Assembly: GCA_021442155.1 (NCBI GenBank)
Contig: CM038216.1
Span: 153,847,009 to 153,911,008, forward strand
DNA from: Cymbidium sinense
Lineage: Eukaryota; Streptophyta; Magnoliopsida; Asparagales; Orchidaceae
Direction of reading: 5' to 3'
DNA length: 64,000 nucleotides
The notes beneath the pieces are model-generated. The model was given only the letters and a program-made list of their open reading frames with translations, was not told the origin of the DNA and did no database searches. The position numbers were made by a program, and so were the translations under genes. The stretch's first letter is position 1. Each line of letters starts with the position of its first letter. Below are positions 35,060-52,214 of this stretch, one piece after another.

Positions 35060-36440
35060 TTCATGCGAACAACATGGTTCCATCATCCTTACATCAGTGC
35101 ATCAAGTTCATTAGGGATGAGATTGAATATTGTGTCAAAGGAGATCTCAAATCATTTGCAGTACATGAGGTTAGGATTTAGAAGGATGGGGATTATTATA
35201 TCCCTAAGAAATAAGATATCTTCTCTTATGAACTTAATCAAAGTAAAAAAGAAAAAGAGAAGTAAGAAAAAAAAGAAAGAGAAATAAAAAATTAAAAATA
35301 AAAGAGAAGGGAGTGATAATAAGACATTAGGAAAGAAATAGAGCTTGAGATTAGATTCCACCAATAGTTCATCACTTCATTCGAACAAGTGGTAGGATGA
35401 TCCGACCTTCACCAAGATGAAGAAGAGGCAAGTCTAAAGGAAGTCCCAGAGATGGTAGACCTCTGTACCTACCACTTACCTGGAGATTTGTTCCAGCATC
35501 CAGGAATATACCTACCATCTGCATAGACTTGGAATCTAGTTTAGAGGATGAGTCCTATGTAGTGAGCACACTAGCTACCTCTCTACATCAATAGACACTA
35601 TTGGAGGTGACACTAAAGCCTGATAGTGATGAAGACCGAGTCCCCAAGCAAACCATGAATGTATTTGAGCCCTTTTTATGTGAAACTGTCAAACAGCATG
35701 TGAGCACCTTAGCTCTAACCCGACTTTTCTCACAAAAAGTTGAGGGTTTGGTAGTTAAGAAAGCTCCTAAAATATATGCAAATGCTATGCCTCAAAGATT
35801 TTACCTAGTAGCAACATCCTCAAGCTGGGAAGCTAATGTAGAGGCTAAGGATGAATCATTCAAAGAATTAATAAAATTACTTTATGGTTTGTACTCGCCT
35901 TGTGTTTTAAATTTGGCAAAGAAAATTTTAATTTTGCATGCATGGTCTAAGCACATGTCAGAGTACTTTGAAAAGATATGGGACAATAAATGTAAGAACC
36001 CTAAATCAAGACCAAAATTACTACTTCAAAGATAATAGGCCTGACGATGATGATTGTTAGTCATCATCACCAATCATCTAGAATCGATAGGTTCTTTTTA
36101 AATCACTTTAACTCATATGAAGAGGTGTATTTTGAAACTTTAGAGGAACCAATTGATCTTCAAGTCAAAGATGCACCCCTAGAATTCGAAGAGAAAATCA
36201 AATCAACCATCGATGAGCTCAAAAAAATCAACTTGGGCACTGAATACCATCCATGCCCAACATTCATCAATTTCTTATTGAATGAATCTAAAACTAATGA
36301 CTTAGTTAGGCTACTCACTAAGTTAAAGGACTACTTTGCATGGAGCTACAAAGAAATACTTGGATTAGCTTTTAAAGTCATAGTTTATAAGCTAACAATA
36401 TATGCTAGCATTAGCTTCATCAAGCATGCTCTTAAACATG
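35060..36440 (+). pseudogene. Tat pol protease-RT linker
   Basis: Two open stretches (35,601-36,035 and 36,047-36,454) between protease and reverse transcriptase. They contain 'VPKQTMNVFEPFLCETVKQH', 'DLQVKDAPLEFEEKI', and the pre-RT motif 'LLTKLKDYFAWSYKEILGL' (about 36,310-36,366), which is the usual '...F(A/V)W...(D/E)(M/I)PG(L/I)' that precedes RT in Tat elements. A Lys-rich low-complexity stretch lies at 35,245-35,300. Confidence 0.7.
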
Positions 36441-37130
36441 TGATTGAACATTGAACAACAAGTCATTTTCGAAGTAAAAAAATTAATTGATGTTGGCTTC
36501 ATCGGGGAAGAAAAATACTCTACCTGGTTGGCCAGTGTATCCTTGTTAAAAATAAGAATGACCAAATTCGCATATGCATCAATTTTAAGGATCTAAACAA
36601 GGCATCTCCTAAAGATGAATTTCCACTACCGATACCAGAATTGATGGTGGACATCGCCTCATCTCATTTGTTCTTCTCTTTTATGGATGGTTCATCTGGA
36701 TATAACCAAATCAAGATGGCACCTGAAGATGAAAAACACTACTTTTAGAAACCTGATTAGAATCTATTATAATAAGGTCATGCCTTTCATCCTAAAAAAT
36801 GTAGGTGCCAAATTTCAATGGGCCATGACTCAAATCTTTGACAAACTCATTCACCACCAACTTAAATGCTACATCAATAATCTTGTGGTCAAAAGTAAAG
36901 AAAAGGAAGATCATCTCTTTAACCTGAGAGTAGTTTTCAACCGGTTGAGATAATATAACCTTAAAATGAACCCTCTGAAGTGTGCATTTGGGGTAACTTC
37001 AGGGAAGTTTCTGGGGTTCATTGTCGTACATTGCTAGATTGAGATTGATCTGGAGAAGATCAAAGTGATATTGGGAATGCCACCCCATAAAAGTATAACT
37101 CAACTCAGATCATTCTAAGAGAGGTTGGCA
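36440..37130 (+). pseudogene. Tat reverse transcriptase with altered active site
   Basis: RT pieces in order: 'VKKLIDVGFIGEEKYSTWLA' (about 36,471-36,530), 'SFMDGSSGYN' in a shifted frame near 36,680, 'KVMPFILKNVGAKFQWAMTQ' (about 36,776-36,835), 'IFDKLIHHQLKCYINN' (about 36,833-36,881), 'KSKEKEDHLFNLRVVFNRLR', and 'MNPLKCAFGVTSGKFLGFIV'. The catalytic box, expected as Y(V/I)DD, is YINN at 36,870-36,881, so both metal-binding Asp codons are Asn (GAY to AAT). Frameshifts also split the domain. Would synthesise cDNA in an active element. Confidence 0.88.
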
Positions 37131-37194
37131 CATCTAAATATTTTATATCCAACCTATCAAGCAGATGTCAACCATTCTCAGCACTAGTCAAGAA

Positions 37195-37640
37195 AGATGT
37201 TAAGTTCAAGTGGGATGAAAAATGCCAATATGCATTTGAAAGTATCAAGCAATACCTCATGAAGCTGCCAGTTTTAGCAGACCCTATCCCAGACAAACCC
37301 CTTATACTCTACACTATTGCATTGTATGACTCCCTTGGTGCTTTGTTGGCCCAAGCCAATGATGTGGGGGATAGAGAATATGCTTTACTATCTCAGCATC
37401 TGATAGTTCTTGAAAAAAACTATCCTACCATTAAAAATCATTGCCTAGATTTGATCTTCATAGCTAAAAAGCTATGACATTATATGCTCTCTCACAAAGT
37501 AAACTTGATTTCTAGAGTTAATCCATTACAATATCTCATGAAGCGGTTGATGCTATTCGGATGGTTAGCATGATGGTCCATGATTTTGTCACATACATCA
37601 CGTCATACTTCATGTAGTGAAAGGGCAAGCACTTGTAGAC
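37195..37640 (+). pseudogene. Tat first RNase H domain and connection
   Basis: 'VKFKWDEKCQYAFESIKQYL' (about 37,203-37,262) leads into 'PDKPLILYTIALYDSLGALL' and AQ (about 37,289-37,353). Then 'EYALLSQHLIVLEKNYPTIK' follows, with HCLDLIFIAKKL. This is the gypsy RNase H directly after RT. The tail 'SHKVNLISRVNPLQYLM' is at about 37,493-37,543. One stop occurs after KKL at 37,475-37,477. Confidence 0.8.
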
Positions 37641-37734
37641 TTGGCGCACTCTTCTAGACCCCACTTACTGATGATCTTCTCGATGAACAAATTATGAATT
37701 TAAGAGATAGAAATACTCATCGATGAGAGATATA

Positions 37735-38165
37735 TTTTGATGGTGCGGTTCCTCTCAAAGAGAAGAAGTCACAATCTACTCTTTTGGGCAAGGAAGAGGT
37801 AGGAATAGTTCTCCTAACACCAGATCGTGGTATAATGAGATTTTTATATCACATATCTGAACCTTGCTCCAATAATGAAGTCAAATATAAAGTTTTGATT
37901 GCCAGTTTTGAGTTAACCATCTCTTTAGGCATCCAAGCATCAGTATATTCAGGGATTTATAGCTAGTGGCCAACCAAATTACTGGGTCCTATAAAGTTCT
38001 AAAGCCCAAACTCCATGACTACCATAAGTATACTATGCAGTTACTAGCCCAAATCCAAGAGGTCACAATCTATAAGATCTCTCGAGGAGATAATGTCATA
38101 GCGGATGCCTTAGCTATGCTCGCCAAAGAATTGTCATATCAAATGATGAGTCCATATCAATAGAG
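37735..38165 (+). pseudogene. Tat additional (archaeal-type) RNase H domain
   Basis: A second RNase H between RNase H and integrase is the hallmark of the Tat lineage. Seen here: 'YFDGAVPLKEKKSQS' (about 37,736-37,780), 'GIVLLTPDRGIMRFLYHISE', 'CSNNEVKYKVLIASFELTIS' (about 37,868-37,926; the usual N(N)EAEY with changes), and after a stop 'VANQITGSYKVLKPKLHDYH', then ISRGDNVIADALAMLAKEL (about 38,080-38,135), which keeps the final Asp-Ala-Leu box. Strong lineage marker even though broken. Confidence 0.85.
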
Positions 38166-38169
38166 GTTC

Positions 38170-38985
38170 ACAATAGACAGATCCTACCTCTTATTGATGT
38201 TGAACTCATCACCAAACACACTTTAAGGAGGAGGTTGCAATTGCTGAAAAGGATGAAGAGCTAGATTGAAGGCAACCCTTCATTGATTATCTAAACAAAG
38301 GCAAACTACCTCAAGAGAAGTCTTAAGCTCATAAAGTCAAGCAAAGAGCACTCTCCTACACTCTCATCAATGGTTTCTTATACTGACAATCCTTTGATCG
38401 TATGTGGTTATGCTATTTTGGTGAACACAAAGCCCGTAAGATTGTGACGGAGGTGCATTCAGGATTATGCGAAGCTCACGAGTCTAGTCTCAAGATGATA
38501 GCTAAAATTAAGAGACTTGGGTATTACTGGCCAACGATGATCATAGATTGCATGGAGTTGGCCAAACATTGTCACCAATGTCAAGTGCATGGAGTAATTC
38601 TACATCAATCACCCAACATTCTACACCTGACTATAGCTTCGTGGCCATTCGAATGTTGGAGTACTAACATAGTGGGTCTGATTGATCCTCCATCATCCAA
38701 AGGTCACTGATTCATCGTAGCAGCTATAGATTATTTCTCCAAGTGGGCAGAAGCAATTCTACTTAGGGAAGTCAAAGCTTAGCATGTGCTCTAATTTTTT
38801 AGGAAGCATATCATGTAAAGATTTGGAATACCCCACTGAATCATATCCAATAATGGTATCACCTTCAAAAATATCAAGATCAACGACTTCACCGAAAGAA
38901 ATAACATAGATTGGAGGTATTCTACCATGTACCACCCACGGGCAAATGGTTTAGCGGAAGCTTTCAACAAAACTCTCAAATATGG
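38170..38985 (+). pseudogene. Tat integrase, truncated, catalytic Asp changed
   Basis: The zinc-binding region has His residues in 'EVHSGLCEAHESS' (about 38,451-38,489) and Cys in 'CMELAKHCHQCQVHG' (about 38,549-38,593). Catalytic core: the first Asp is in 'AAIDYFSKWAEAI' (about 38,722-38,758). The second site reads ISNNG where family members have (S/T)DNG (Asn codon at 38,849-38,851). The Glu is kept in 'HPRANGLAEAFNKTLK' (about 38,936-38,980). The coding sequence stops at 38,985, where the long-LTR family copy begins in opposite orientation. The rest of the integrase was not found to the right of that copy. Confidence 0.85.
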
Positions 38986-41900
38986 TGTTAATTAAATCTA
39001 GTGAGGGAACAAAGAGTCTAATGTTATCCCTTAACCAACTTATATTCATTAAGTGATCCAAAATGATTTAGATGTTTTTTTTAAAACTTAATTAAGATTT
39101 ATTAAAACATTTTGCTAATTAAGCTCAAAATAATCCAAAATTAATTATACCATAAATATATAAATTATGAGAAAATTCTTAAATATGCATGAGGACAATA
39201 AAAATAAGTAACAAAATCTCTAAGTCATTTGGGTGATTACTTACACCAATTTAATTTTTGATAATTAGGTAATTACACTTGAAATACACTAAACTAATTT
39301 GAGATTTTTATTTCATTCTCCAATTATCACCTAAAAAAACTAGGGATAGTTCATTCATAATTTTTTTTGGATCATGGATAATTAATTATGAATATTCTTA
39401 ATTCTAGGTCAATTAATTGAATTATTTAATTAATTAAATCCCCTAAAGCCCAATACTTCAAATTAGTTATAACTAAAGGGTTGAAATTTTTTCTAAAGGC
39501 TCTATGATGTCAATCATTGATGACTGAATACTAGAGGATCAATTAATTATATTATATATTTTTTAAAATAAATTAATTAAGATAATTTAAGACCTAGCTT
39601 TAAAAATCATATCTTTTAATTAATCAGTCAAACTAACTTGAAATAATTATTTGGATTGGAGAACATCATCAAGAATATTTTCCAAAAATTTCAAGACAAT
39701 TAGAAGATTAATTTGGGTTTAATTTTATTAATATTCTTTTTCCTTTAAACCTAAATTACTCCTACACTAATGAGTAAATTAGGGCTTTTATTTTTAGTAA
39801 ATTTATTTATATTTAATCTTTCTTATGAGTATTTGCTTTTATTTAATTGATTTTTTTTATATTTTTTATAATTAGTTATGAGTTTTTAATGTTCTAGGTA
39901 ATTATGATAATTAATTAATGCTTGATTAAATCCTAATTTATCTGTTTTTGTGATTTAGTGTGATACAATGAGTCTAATTAATTTTTTTAAGATCTCAAAT
40001 GTTTATTATAGTGATTTAAATTATTTTAATGAATTTTCATAATTTATATAATATTTTTAATTTCTATAATTAATTATTTATTTAAAATTAGTCAATTGAC
40101 TTTACAAATTAATAAATCTTAAACTAGAAGGCTATTTAACTTGAAATTCTTATGATAAGTAGCCAATAAAATTAAGTTCCTTTTTTAAAAATTTTAACTT
40201 AATTAGTTTAGTATTTTAAGGCTAATTAAATAAATATAGTTTTCATTAAAACTCAAATTACTCTTAAAATATATAGCTAAATTTGAATTTTGGCTCATTA
40301 GATTCCTCTTGAAATAGTAAATCCATTGAGCTCTTATTTGTACTTTTTTAAAAGTTTTTTATTTTTTTGATTTTTGAAGTTTTAAGTCAAATCTAATGGA
40401 ATAAATGAAAATAATCATGGCGTTCATTCCATCTTGGAAAGATGGATAGTTCAGAGATCGTCTTCTTCATTGGAGGCAAACCAAAAAGGGTTAGATGGCT
40501 GTGATCTACTCTAAATATTACTGGATCTCACAATCTTTCGGTGACATTAGCCGAAAGTCACTTTATTTTTCTCTAGAAAGGTTCAGAAAGAAAAGTGCAA
40601 CAATGATCTAATAAAAACATAGAATCCCATCACTTTTCAACAAATATGAAGACTTATGACTTGCTTAAAATTTTTTTAGAAATTTCCTCATTCAAACATT
40701 GAGTTGATTTTTTTAATGTCGGTCCTTGCCTTAAGTCAAAGTTCCCACATGATTCTTCTTCTTTGCCTCCTCTTGGATTGTCCTTGCCATTGACCACCAC
40801 CTGTATTTTACAAGAATAAATTTAATTTGGTGTTTTGTGAGTGGAAAGATGAGGGATGGGTTGACTTAGTTTTTGGGAGGTGGAGAAGGTGTTGGATGCC
40901 AAAAAGAAAACTCCTTAGCATCTTTTCTTTCTCTTCTCTCTATATGGCCAAAAATAACAATGGAAAAATTGATATGGAGTTGTAGTTATTGATGTGGTGG
41001 CAGCTGACATTCATTGTTTGGAGTGGTTGGGTGATTAAAAATTACTCCAAGCTAAAAAGTGGAGTAATGGGAGGGCATGTAAGGTGATTGAGAATTTTAA
41101 AAGTTTGCATCTTTTTCTTTCTTTCTTATCCCCCACCCTTGACTTTTGATTCTCCTTCACATGGGCTAAGATCTCAGCTCATGTGTGGTGATATTTGATT
41201 AGGTTTAATGGGTTTAGTTGGGTTGGCTTGAATCCATCTTGACCCAATTGGGTCTTAAAAGGGTTAAGATGGGTCTAATGAGTTGGTTTTGGAAAATTTA
41301 TGTTAAATTAGCTTGAGTTATATTTATGAGTTATTTAGAGTGATTAAGTTTGATTAATTGTAATTGATTTAGATTTATATTTTTTTTTACCCAAATTGGC
41401 TTAATTGGGTTTACTTACTTGGGTCCATTAGTCATTGACCAAATTGGGTAAGTTAGGCCCAAATGAAGTTGAATTGAGTTTAACTAAGTTTCTTAAGTGA
41501 TTTGAAGTAATTAATATGATTTAGTTTCAATTTAGTTTGATTTCGGCTTGGTATGACTCATATAGGTCGATTTGGGTTAGTTGACCAATTGACTAAATTG
41601 GCTAAATTGGGTCTAATTGAAGTTGAGTCATGTTCAATCATCAACTTAAGAATGATTTTGTTCATTGATTTGGTTTAATTTAGGTTGAGTTTTGTTTTGG
41701 CTCAATTTTACTCTTTAGGTCGAGCTACATTGGGTCAATTGAGCCCATTTGATTAGATTAGAGTGAAATTAGTTATGAAATATGTTTAATAATGTAATTA
41801 AGGTGATTATAAGGCTTTAAATTGATTCAATTTGATTTGGATGGGTTTAATTTGGTTTGAATCAAGTTTTGGTTCATTTTGGGCTTTTAGGACAAGTTAA

Positions 41901-43156
41901 TCAAATGGAAATTGGCTAAATCGAGTGAGTTAGGATATGATCAATCATCGCTTAGAGGTGATTGATAGCTTTGATAGGATCCAATTTAGATTGGATTGGA
42001 TTTTAACAATTTAGGCTTTTAGATCAAATTGGGTTGATTGGGAAGTGAGTCAATTTGATTAATTGGTGGATTGAGCTTCAATTATGTTTGATTGAATCTT
42101 TGAAGTGATTTGGAGCAATTAATTTTGATTAATTTAAAATTAATTTTGATTAATTTAAAATTAATTTTGATTTAGACTCATTTTGGCCCAAATTAGGTTT
42201 AATGGGTCAAATCGAGTTCACTCATGTAAAATGACCAATTTAGTCAAATTAAACCGAAAGAAAGATTGAATTGTGTTCAAATATAATTTTAAAATATTTT
42301 TAAATTTTTAATTTTAATTTATTTTAACTTAATTGGAGTATGGGTTCAATAGGATACATTTAGATTCACTCGAATTAAGTGACCTAATTCAGTCTTTTGA
42401 GTATTTATTGGATTCAGATTTGTTTAGTTTTATGTTTGATTGTATTTATTTGATAATTTTGAGTCTTTGAGATGACTCAATTTGATCAAATTATGATTGG
42501 TTGATCATTGACTTAGTGGGGCTCACATGGGTCAACTCAAGTCAAATGACCTAGCTAGCCATTTCATACCTCATCTAAATTTAGTTTTATGTTCATTTTT
42601 GTTTACACATTGACTTGTATTTTTTTTTTCAATTGATTTAATTTGGACTTGTTTTGATTGATTTTTATGGACCTAGATGATTTTGAGCATAAATAGGGTC
42701 AATTAGGTCAACCATACCAATTGCCTCAATTTAGACTCATTGAATTTAGACTCTAATTTAGATTTACTTGATTTAAGCATCTATTGAATTTTGTTGAATT
42801 TGAAATTGACTGAACTCACCTTATCCAATTGGGTAATGTTAGGTCTTGTGAGGTCTACTAGACTGGCCTATATTTCACCTTAATATATTGACTCTTTTTA
42901 ATTTAGTTTTGATGCCATATTATGATTTCAATTTTGCTTTAATTTGTTGTTCCCATTCTTGTCATAATTTGGGTTGTACACCTTGTTACTAATTATAGTA
43001 TCCTAAGTGTCTAGAAAGCTCTTAACCTAAGATTAGAGATCCTAATTACTAAAATTGGAGTGATTGTCAACCTCACTCAATTAATAAAACATTAATGTCA
43101 GATCAAATCCTAAGTCTAAAAGGAGGATTATCAACCTCACCAAAATGAGATCAACA
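38986..43156 (-). mobile_element. Near-complete copy of the long-LTR family (~4.2 kb)
   Basis: On the minus strand it starts TGTTGATCTCATTTTGGTGAGG at 43,156 and ends ..TTTAATTAACA at 38,986, so both ends fit TG...CA. The start-proximal 2 kb (41,100-43,156) is full of 'ttgggtcaa/aatcaaattgg' words. A less AT-rich centre lies at 40,420-41,200. The end-proximal part (38,986-about 40,200) is AT-rich and recurs at 52,215-53,365. Flanking 5-mers TATGG and TATAT match at only three of five positions, so a target duplication is not established. No internal coding sequence seen. Confidence 0.65.
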
Positions 43157-47020
<3,864 letters not shown>

Positions 47021-47029
47021 TCTTAGGGA

Positions 47030-47880
47030 GTGAGTTTAGGCTCTTAGCTTTTCCCATCTAATAGATAACAAATAGTCTAACTATCTTGCATTCATAAGAC
47101 TTGGCTACATAGTTTTAATTCATAAGAGATGTTAGCCCACAACCACTCTAGATAGTTATAAGTCCACAAGAGTCAGAATATGGTCATTCTCTATAGTGGA
47201 AGTGAACCAACATGTCCCAATTTCCCTCTTGCTAAACTAATTTTAGTTCTTAGCTTATACTAGAGTACTTTAGTTTTAGTATCCGGGGTGGATTGTTTCT
47301 CTCTTGCTGTAAGTCTAAATCCTCACCTGTTAGATATTTTTATAATTTTTTGTTATTGGGATATCAGCCCAAATTTTTTAATAAAATGCCAACTCAAATG
47401 ATAATAATCCTCAATTTTAAAAATATAAAATCTCACCATATGATAGATTGAAATGTTCACTAAGCTTCCTACTTTTCTTCCTTTGAACTCCATTAAGAAC
47501 TCTTCCTATTTGAGCTCTCCCACTTGATTTTTAAAAATTAACAATCATTTGATATCAAGCTTTAAAATTCATAGATATGTTAACTAATCACTTTAATTGA
47601 GAATATTCTTAAGAGATTATTTTTCTTAAGATGTAATTCACTATGGGAGCTTACCCCTAAGAACTCGACTTAAAATAAATCCTGTCTTACTCTATTCGTA
47701 CAAAGTAGAGGAAACATCTCTATACACGTAGACCCATCAGTCTTAAGAGTCATTGTTAGATGATTGAATCCATCATAAAGTGATATCTCTACATTTTAAG
47801 ATAGCATATTATTCATTGATGATGTACTTGATTATTTCAATAAGTACCGCCTAAAATCTACATGGTGTCCTATCACATTT
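47030..47880. repeat. Left arm of a large inverted repeat
   Basis: The reverse complement matches 50,170-50,990 in order; for example 'gagttcttaatggagttcaa' / 'gagttcttaacaaaatctaa' and 'ggaagcttagtgaacatt' / 'ggaagcttagtaaacact'. The outer ends contain 'gtgagtttaggctcttagc' and its partner. The family is unidentified and may itself be a retroelement segment. Confidence 0.7.
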
Positions 47881-48147
47881 TTTAAAACACCACAAAAAGC
47901 TTTTACAAATTTTCATTAACATTAAAATTTTGTGCCTCATATATAATTCTTTGTAATTTACAAGAATGATAGGTAGCCATATATTAAAAAAAACAAATAA
48001 GGTTATGAACAGGGGTGGGTCTAGGAGGAGAGGGACTAGTAGAACTTCTGATAACTCTCTACCTTAGCATATCATAATTCCCCTGAGAAGCATGAGCATA
48101 GTGGAACACAAAAAATTGGATTTAGCACACTAGTATATATATACAAC

Positions 48148-48257
<110 letters not shown>

Positions 48258-48269
48258 AAATTTGATACA

Positions 48270-49950
48270 TGCTTAGTTCTTGTGAATTTATTAAGATCAT
48301 TTACTTTTTTTTATTTCAGATGAGCAAAGTATAGCTATAAGGTGTAGATAGTGCAGACAGATATACAAATCTTTCCCCGGATATAGGAGTGTATATCGAA
48401 GTGAATGAGAGTGGTATTCCATGTAATATCCTAATGTCTAACCTCTTAAGATCTTACATGAGTGATATTGCTAGAGACCCTATTTTAGCACCAATCTTCT
48501 TTTTTTCATATTAAAATACTAAGAGCATGGAACCTTTCAAGAAGAGAATGCTTATTGAATTTAGCGTATTAAATATTTAATTATACCTTTGTTTGTGTAT
48601 TTTTAATTTATTACATACTAATATTTATATTGTATTTACAATCAACGTTTGATTTTTATGGACATATTCATTATTGGATTTTACAATAACTCAGTGTTAA
48701 ATAGCTTAACTATAATGGTATAGTAGCTCATCAAATAAATTATGGAGGTCATCCTATAAGTCAATGGTGTCAGCTTGTCACCATTATTCACAACCAGATG
48801 ACCAAGTTAATGTCATGGTACTTTTAATTATTATTAAATAAAAATGTACAATTAATAAAATATGTTATTATAGTTGTGGATAGACAAAAATAAGAAAAAT
48901 GTAAGAAAATAATTATATCCTCATACAATGGGTCATGTGTGTTTAGTTCATAGATAGAAGGAGATGGTATGCAATTATGCTATGCTAATTATTATTGATA
49001 GTTAGTGTGCAAGTAAATTTTTTGTTACAATATATTCAAGATAGGTTGCAATTATGTGCATAAAGATGGCTCTCAATCATCTGAAGATTCTAAGTAGAGA
49101 TGGTTAACCTTATCCTTAGTGCTTAATAAATTATTTAAAAGTAATAATATTACTTCTAATTTTAGCACAAGCTTTCAAACTTCTTGTTAAGGAAGGACTT
49201 ACAGTAAGGGATAAAAAATTGGAGGCAAATATGAGGGTATTTAAAATAGTTTTTGGTCCTAGACACCTAGGGAGAGCACAAACATTAGAATTTGGTTTGA
49301 CTCCAACATAATACTTTCCATAGAAACCACAATAGTAGGAGATAGTAGATATTTTCATTAGAGAACAACAATAATAGGATAGAGTAGTAATGGCAATACC
49401 TTCAATCATATGGCAAGACTTGAGGAGCTATTGAAGACTTAGCAATAATAGATGAGACAATTCATATAACAATTTCATATGAATTTTCCACTTTGTAAAA
49501 GCTCACAAATGACAAGTATAACTAATGTAAGTTAAACTTTATAATTTTATCCTAAGTGTTTGTAATGCTATTAACTACTATTTTTTTCCTATAATAGGGA
49601 CTCAATGTGCAATCCTTCGATGACTAATATTTTGGGAGAAAGAGGATAAAATGAGTGATATGATTTTTTGGAACGTTATCATATCAATGTGTTGGTTTTC
49701 TAATGTTGTTGTGAGACTATCACTATTATTTGGTGAATGATTTTAGTGTAATATGAATTATGAATAATATCATTGGTCAACACATGTTTCCGCTTAAATA
49801 TGGAGGATTTTGTTTAGTTGATTTAGTTTATGCTGTTATTTTAATTTGAAGACATCATTTTGTGCTCATTGATTTTCTATTTTTTATTGGTTTATATTAA
49901 AATATAATCAAAATTTTATATAGTGTAAATATTTTCTTTGTTAGTTATGG
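48270..49950 (+). pseudogene. CACTA Transposase_24 (Ptta/En/Spm) gene fragment
   Basis: Pieces in order: 'EVNESGIPCNILMSNLLRSY' then MSDIARDPILAPI (about 48,399-48,500); 'MEPFKKRMLIEF' (about 48,528-48,563); 'YPHTMGH' (about 48,930), the usual (Y/M)PHT.G.; and 'VHKDGSQSSEDSK' (about 49,057-49,095), the usual '.H.(R/K)KDG' box. Then come the plus-strand complement of a short minus-strand ORF, 'EANMRVFKIVFGPRHLGRAQ' (about 49,222-49,281), and 'EFGLTPT' (about 49,289-49,309), matching the 'G..(H/R)PGRVRG(L/F)GFGVTPT' end. Introns and stops interrupt. A second gene of CACTA elements, accessory to TNP2. It is enclosed by the inverted arms 47,030-47,880 and 50,170-50,990. Confidence 0.75.
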
Positions 49951-50169
49951 GTTGAGCGGTGAGGTTTAAAGTTATTTTCAAGAGTATATGGTTATAATAT
50001 CCTAAACACCTGATAGCATTATGTACTTCAACTAATTGGTTAGACTATTTTTTCACAGCATGTTGATGAAGGTTAAAAAATTATTGGGGAATGTTTAGTT
50101 AATTTTTTGATGGTTTATATATTGTGGTGTTTAAAAATATGTGAAGAAGGATACCACACAAATTATAGG

Positions 50170-50990
50170 AGGTATTTACTAAGATGATCAAGTACGATAT
50201 CACTACCTCGAAAGGTAGAGATAACATCTTACAATAGACCCAATCATTTAATAAAGACTCATAAGGTTGATGAGTCTACTAATGATCTTTCTCCTACTTT
50301 ACATGGATGAAGTAAATTAGGGTTTACTTTAAGGAGTTTTAAAGTTTCCTATAACGGCATAATTAATTACATATTAGAAATGAGAATTTTTTAAGAATAC
50401 TCTAGATTAAATGACCAATCTGTCTTTTAAGTTTTCAAGGTTCATCATAAAAGGATTAATGATCATTGGAGAGTCAAATGGGAAGGCTCAAACGTAAGAG
50501 TTCTTAACAAAATCTAAAGGAAGAAAAGTATAGGCGAACATGAGAATAGGAAGCTTAGTAAACACTTCAATCTAACTTATGGTGAGGTTTTATATTTTTA
50601 AAGTAGAGAATTATGATTATTTAAAATAGTATTTTATCTAAAAGTTAAGACTTATATTCCAACAATAAAATATTATAAAAGTTCCTAAGAGGTGAGGACT
50701 TATACTCATAGTAAGTGAGAAATAAATAGTCTTTGAACCAATATCTAAAGTGCTCTAGAAAAAGCTAAGAGCTCGACTTAATTCTACTCGAGAAAAAATG
50801 TGATATGTTGGTTAACAACTGCTAGAGAGAATGAGTCTATCCCGACTCTTCTGGACTTAACAACTGCTTTCATACACTTTTTAAACTATGTGGTCAAATC
50901 TTATGAATGCAAGATATTTATACTATTATTTATTAAGAAAGAACCTAAGATCTAAAACTCACTCTCTGAGAGCCTAAATCATAATTTCAT
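50170..50990. repeat. Right arm of the large inverted repeat
   Basis: Partner of 47,030-47,880 in opposite orientation, diverged with small indels. No coding potential recognised. Confidence 0.7.
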
Positions 50991-51290
50991 TTCAATTTAG
51001 AATTTTAAAGAAAAAAAGAAGGAATGAGATACACCTTGACTCCTAACCTTAGGCTGCATCTAAAGATGAATTTTTTGAGTTTTAATCATCCTAATGAAAT
51101 GTTATAATTTTTTTATTAAGCTAGGTATTTGGATTTGACTTAAATAATTTTATCTAAATATAAAGACATCTTAAGACTAATCGATTCAAATCATGGCCAA
51201 TTTAATGATATCTCTTTAACTTTGCTTCATCACTTCTTAATAATCATTTAATTAATTGATATATTTAATAAGTAATTACATTTAGTAAGC

Positions 51291-51427
<137 letters not shown>

Positions 51428-51429
51428 GA

Positions 51430-52214
51430 ATATTTCAAATTCTTGTGCATGAATAGATTAATGTATTCCATGTATGTATCATCCATGTATATACATACAT
51501 ATACATATATATCTACACACACACACACACACATTAGTATACTAAAATTATATAAGTACGCGCTATTATTAAACGAGAGAAGTGAGATAATTAGAGGCCC
51601 CTTTGGGACTACTTAAAGTCTCGTGCTCCCGAGATATCCAGACTATATACCAGTAAATTCATATACATATGTACATATATAAATACAAGGATGAAATTAT
51701 GATGATTTTAAGATGCTTATATATGTAAGTGGAAATAATTTATGCTTATTATATATTTCACTATAAATATCAAAGTACATGTCATTTTTATACCCAAAGT
51801 TCAAGGTATTAAGACCTCCTTCAGACCAATAGCCTTACAACCTCGTGATTCCAAACTATATATCTTTCAAAATTGTGGCTCATACATATAGGATTTAAAT
51901 CCATATTTTAATTATTTAGACTAATTTATATTTAATCTAATAAATATATTTTAATTTATTAAAAAAAATTAAGATTTATTAGTCATAATAGCCACACTAG
52001 TAGTCCAAATCTTGCAATTAAATGAAGTATCTTTTTTTTTATTATTCTTGAAACATGAATGCATAAATTATATAGAATACACATTTATAAAGTGATTGAA
52101 GCAAATCAATTAAATATTGCTAGAAAACCTATTTAAATCCATTAAGTCTTAAGGCTACTTATATGAGAATAATCACATCTAAGTTAATCAAATTTATTAA
52201 ATGTTGATTTTAAA
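51430..52214. other. AT-rich, nothing recognised
   Basis: Contains 'tacatatgtacatatata'-type words and a short less AT-rich part (51,560-51,640). No domain or clear repeat family. Confidence 0.5.

Noticed and set aside
38791..38979. 62-codon minus-strand ORF
   Set aside because: Shadow of the plus-strand integrase core.
33278..38985. Endogenous plant pararetrovirus considered for the gag-pol region
   Set aside because: Presence of an integrase and a second RNase H between RNase H and integrase identifies a Tat-lineage Ty3 retrotransposon.
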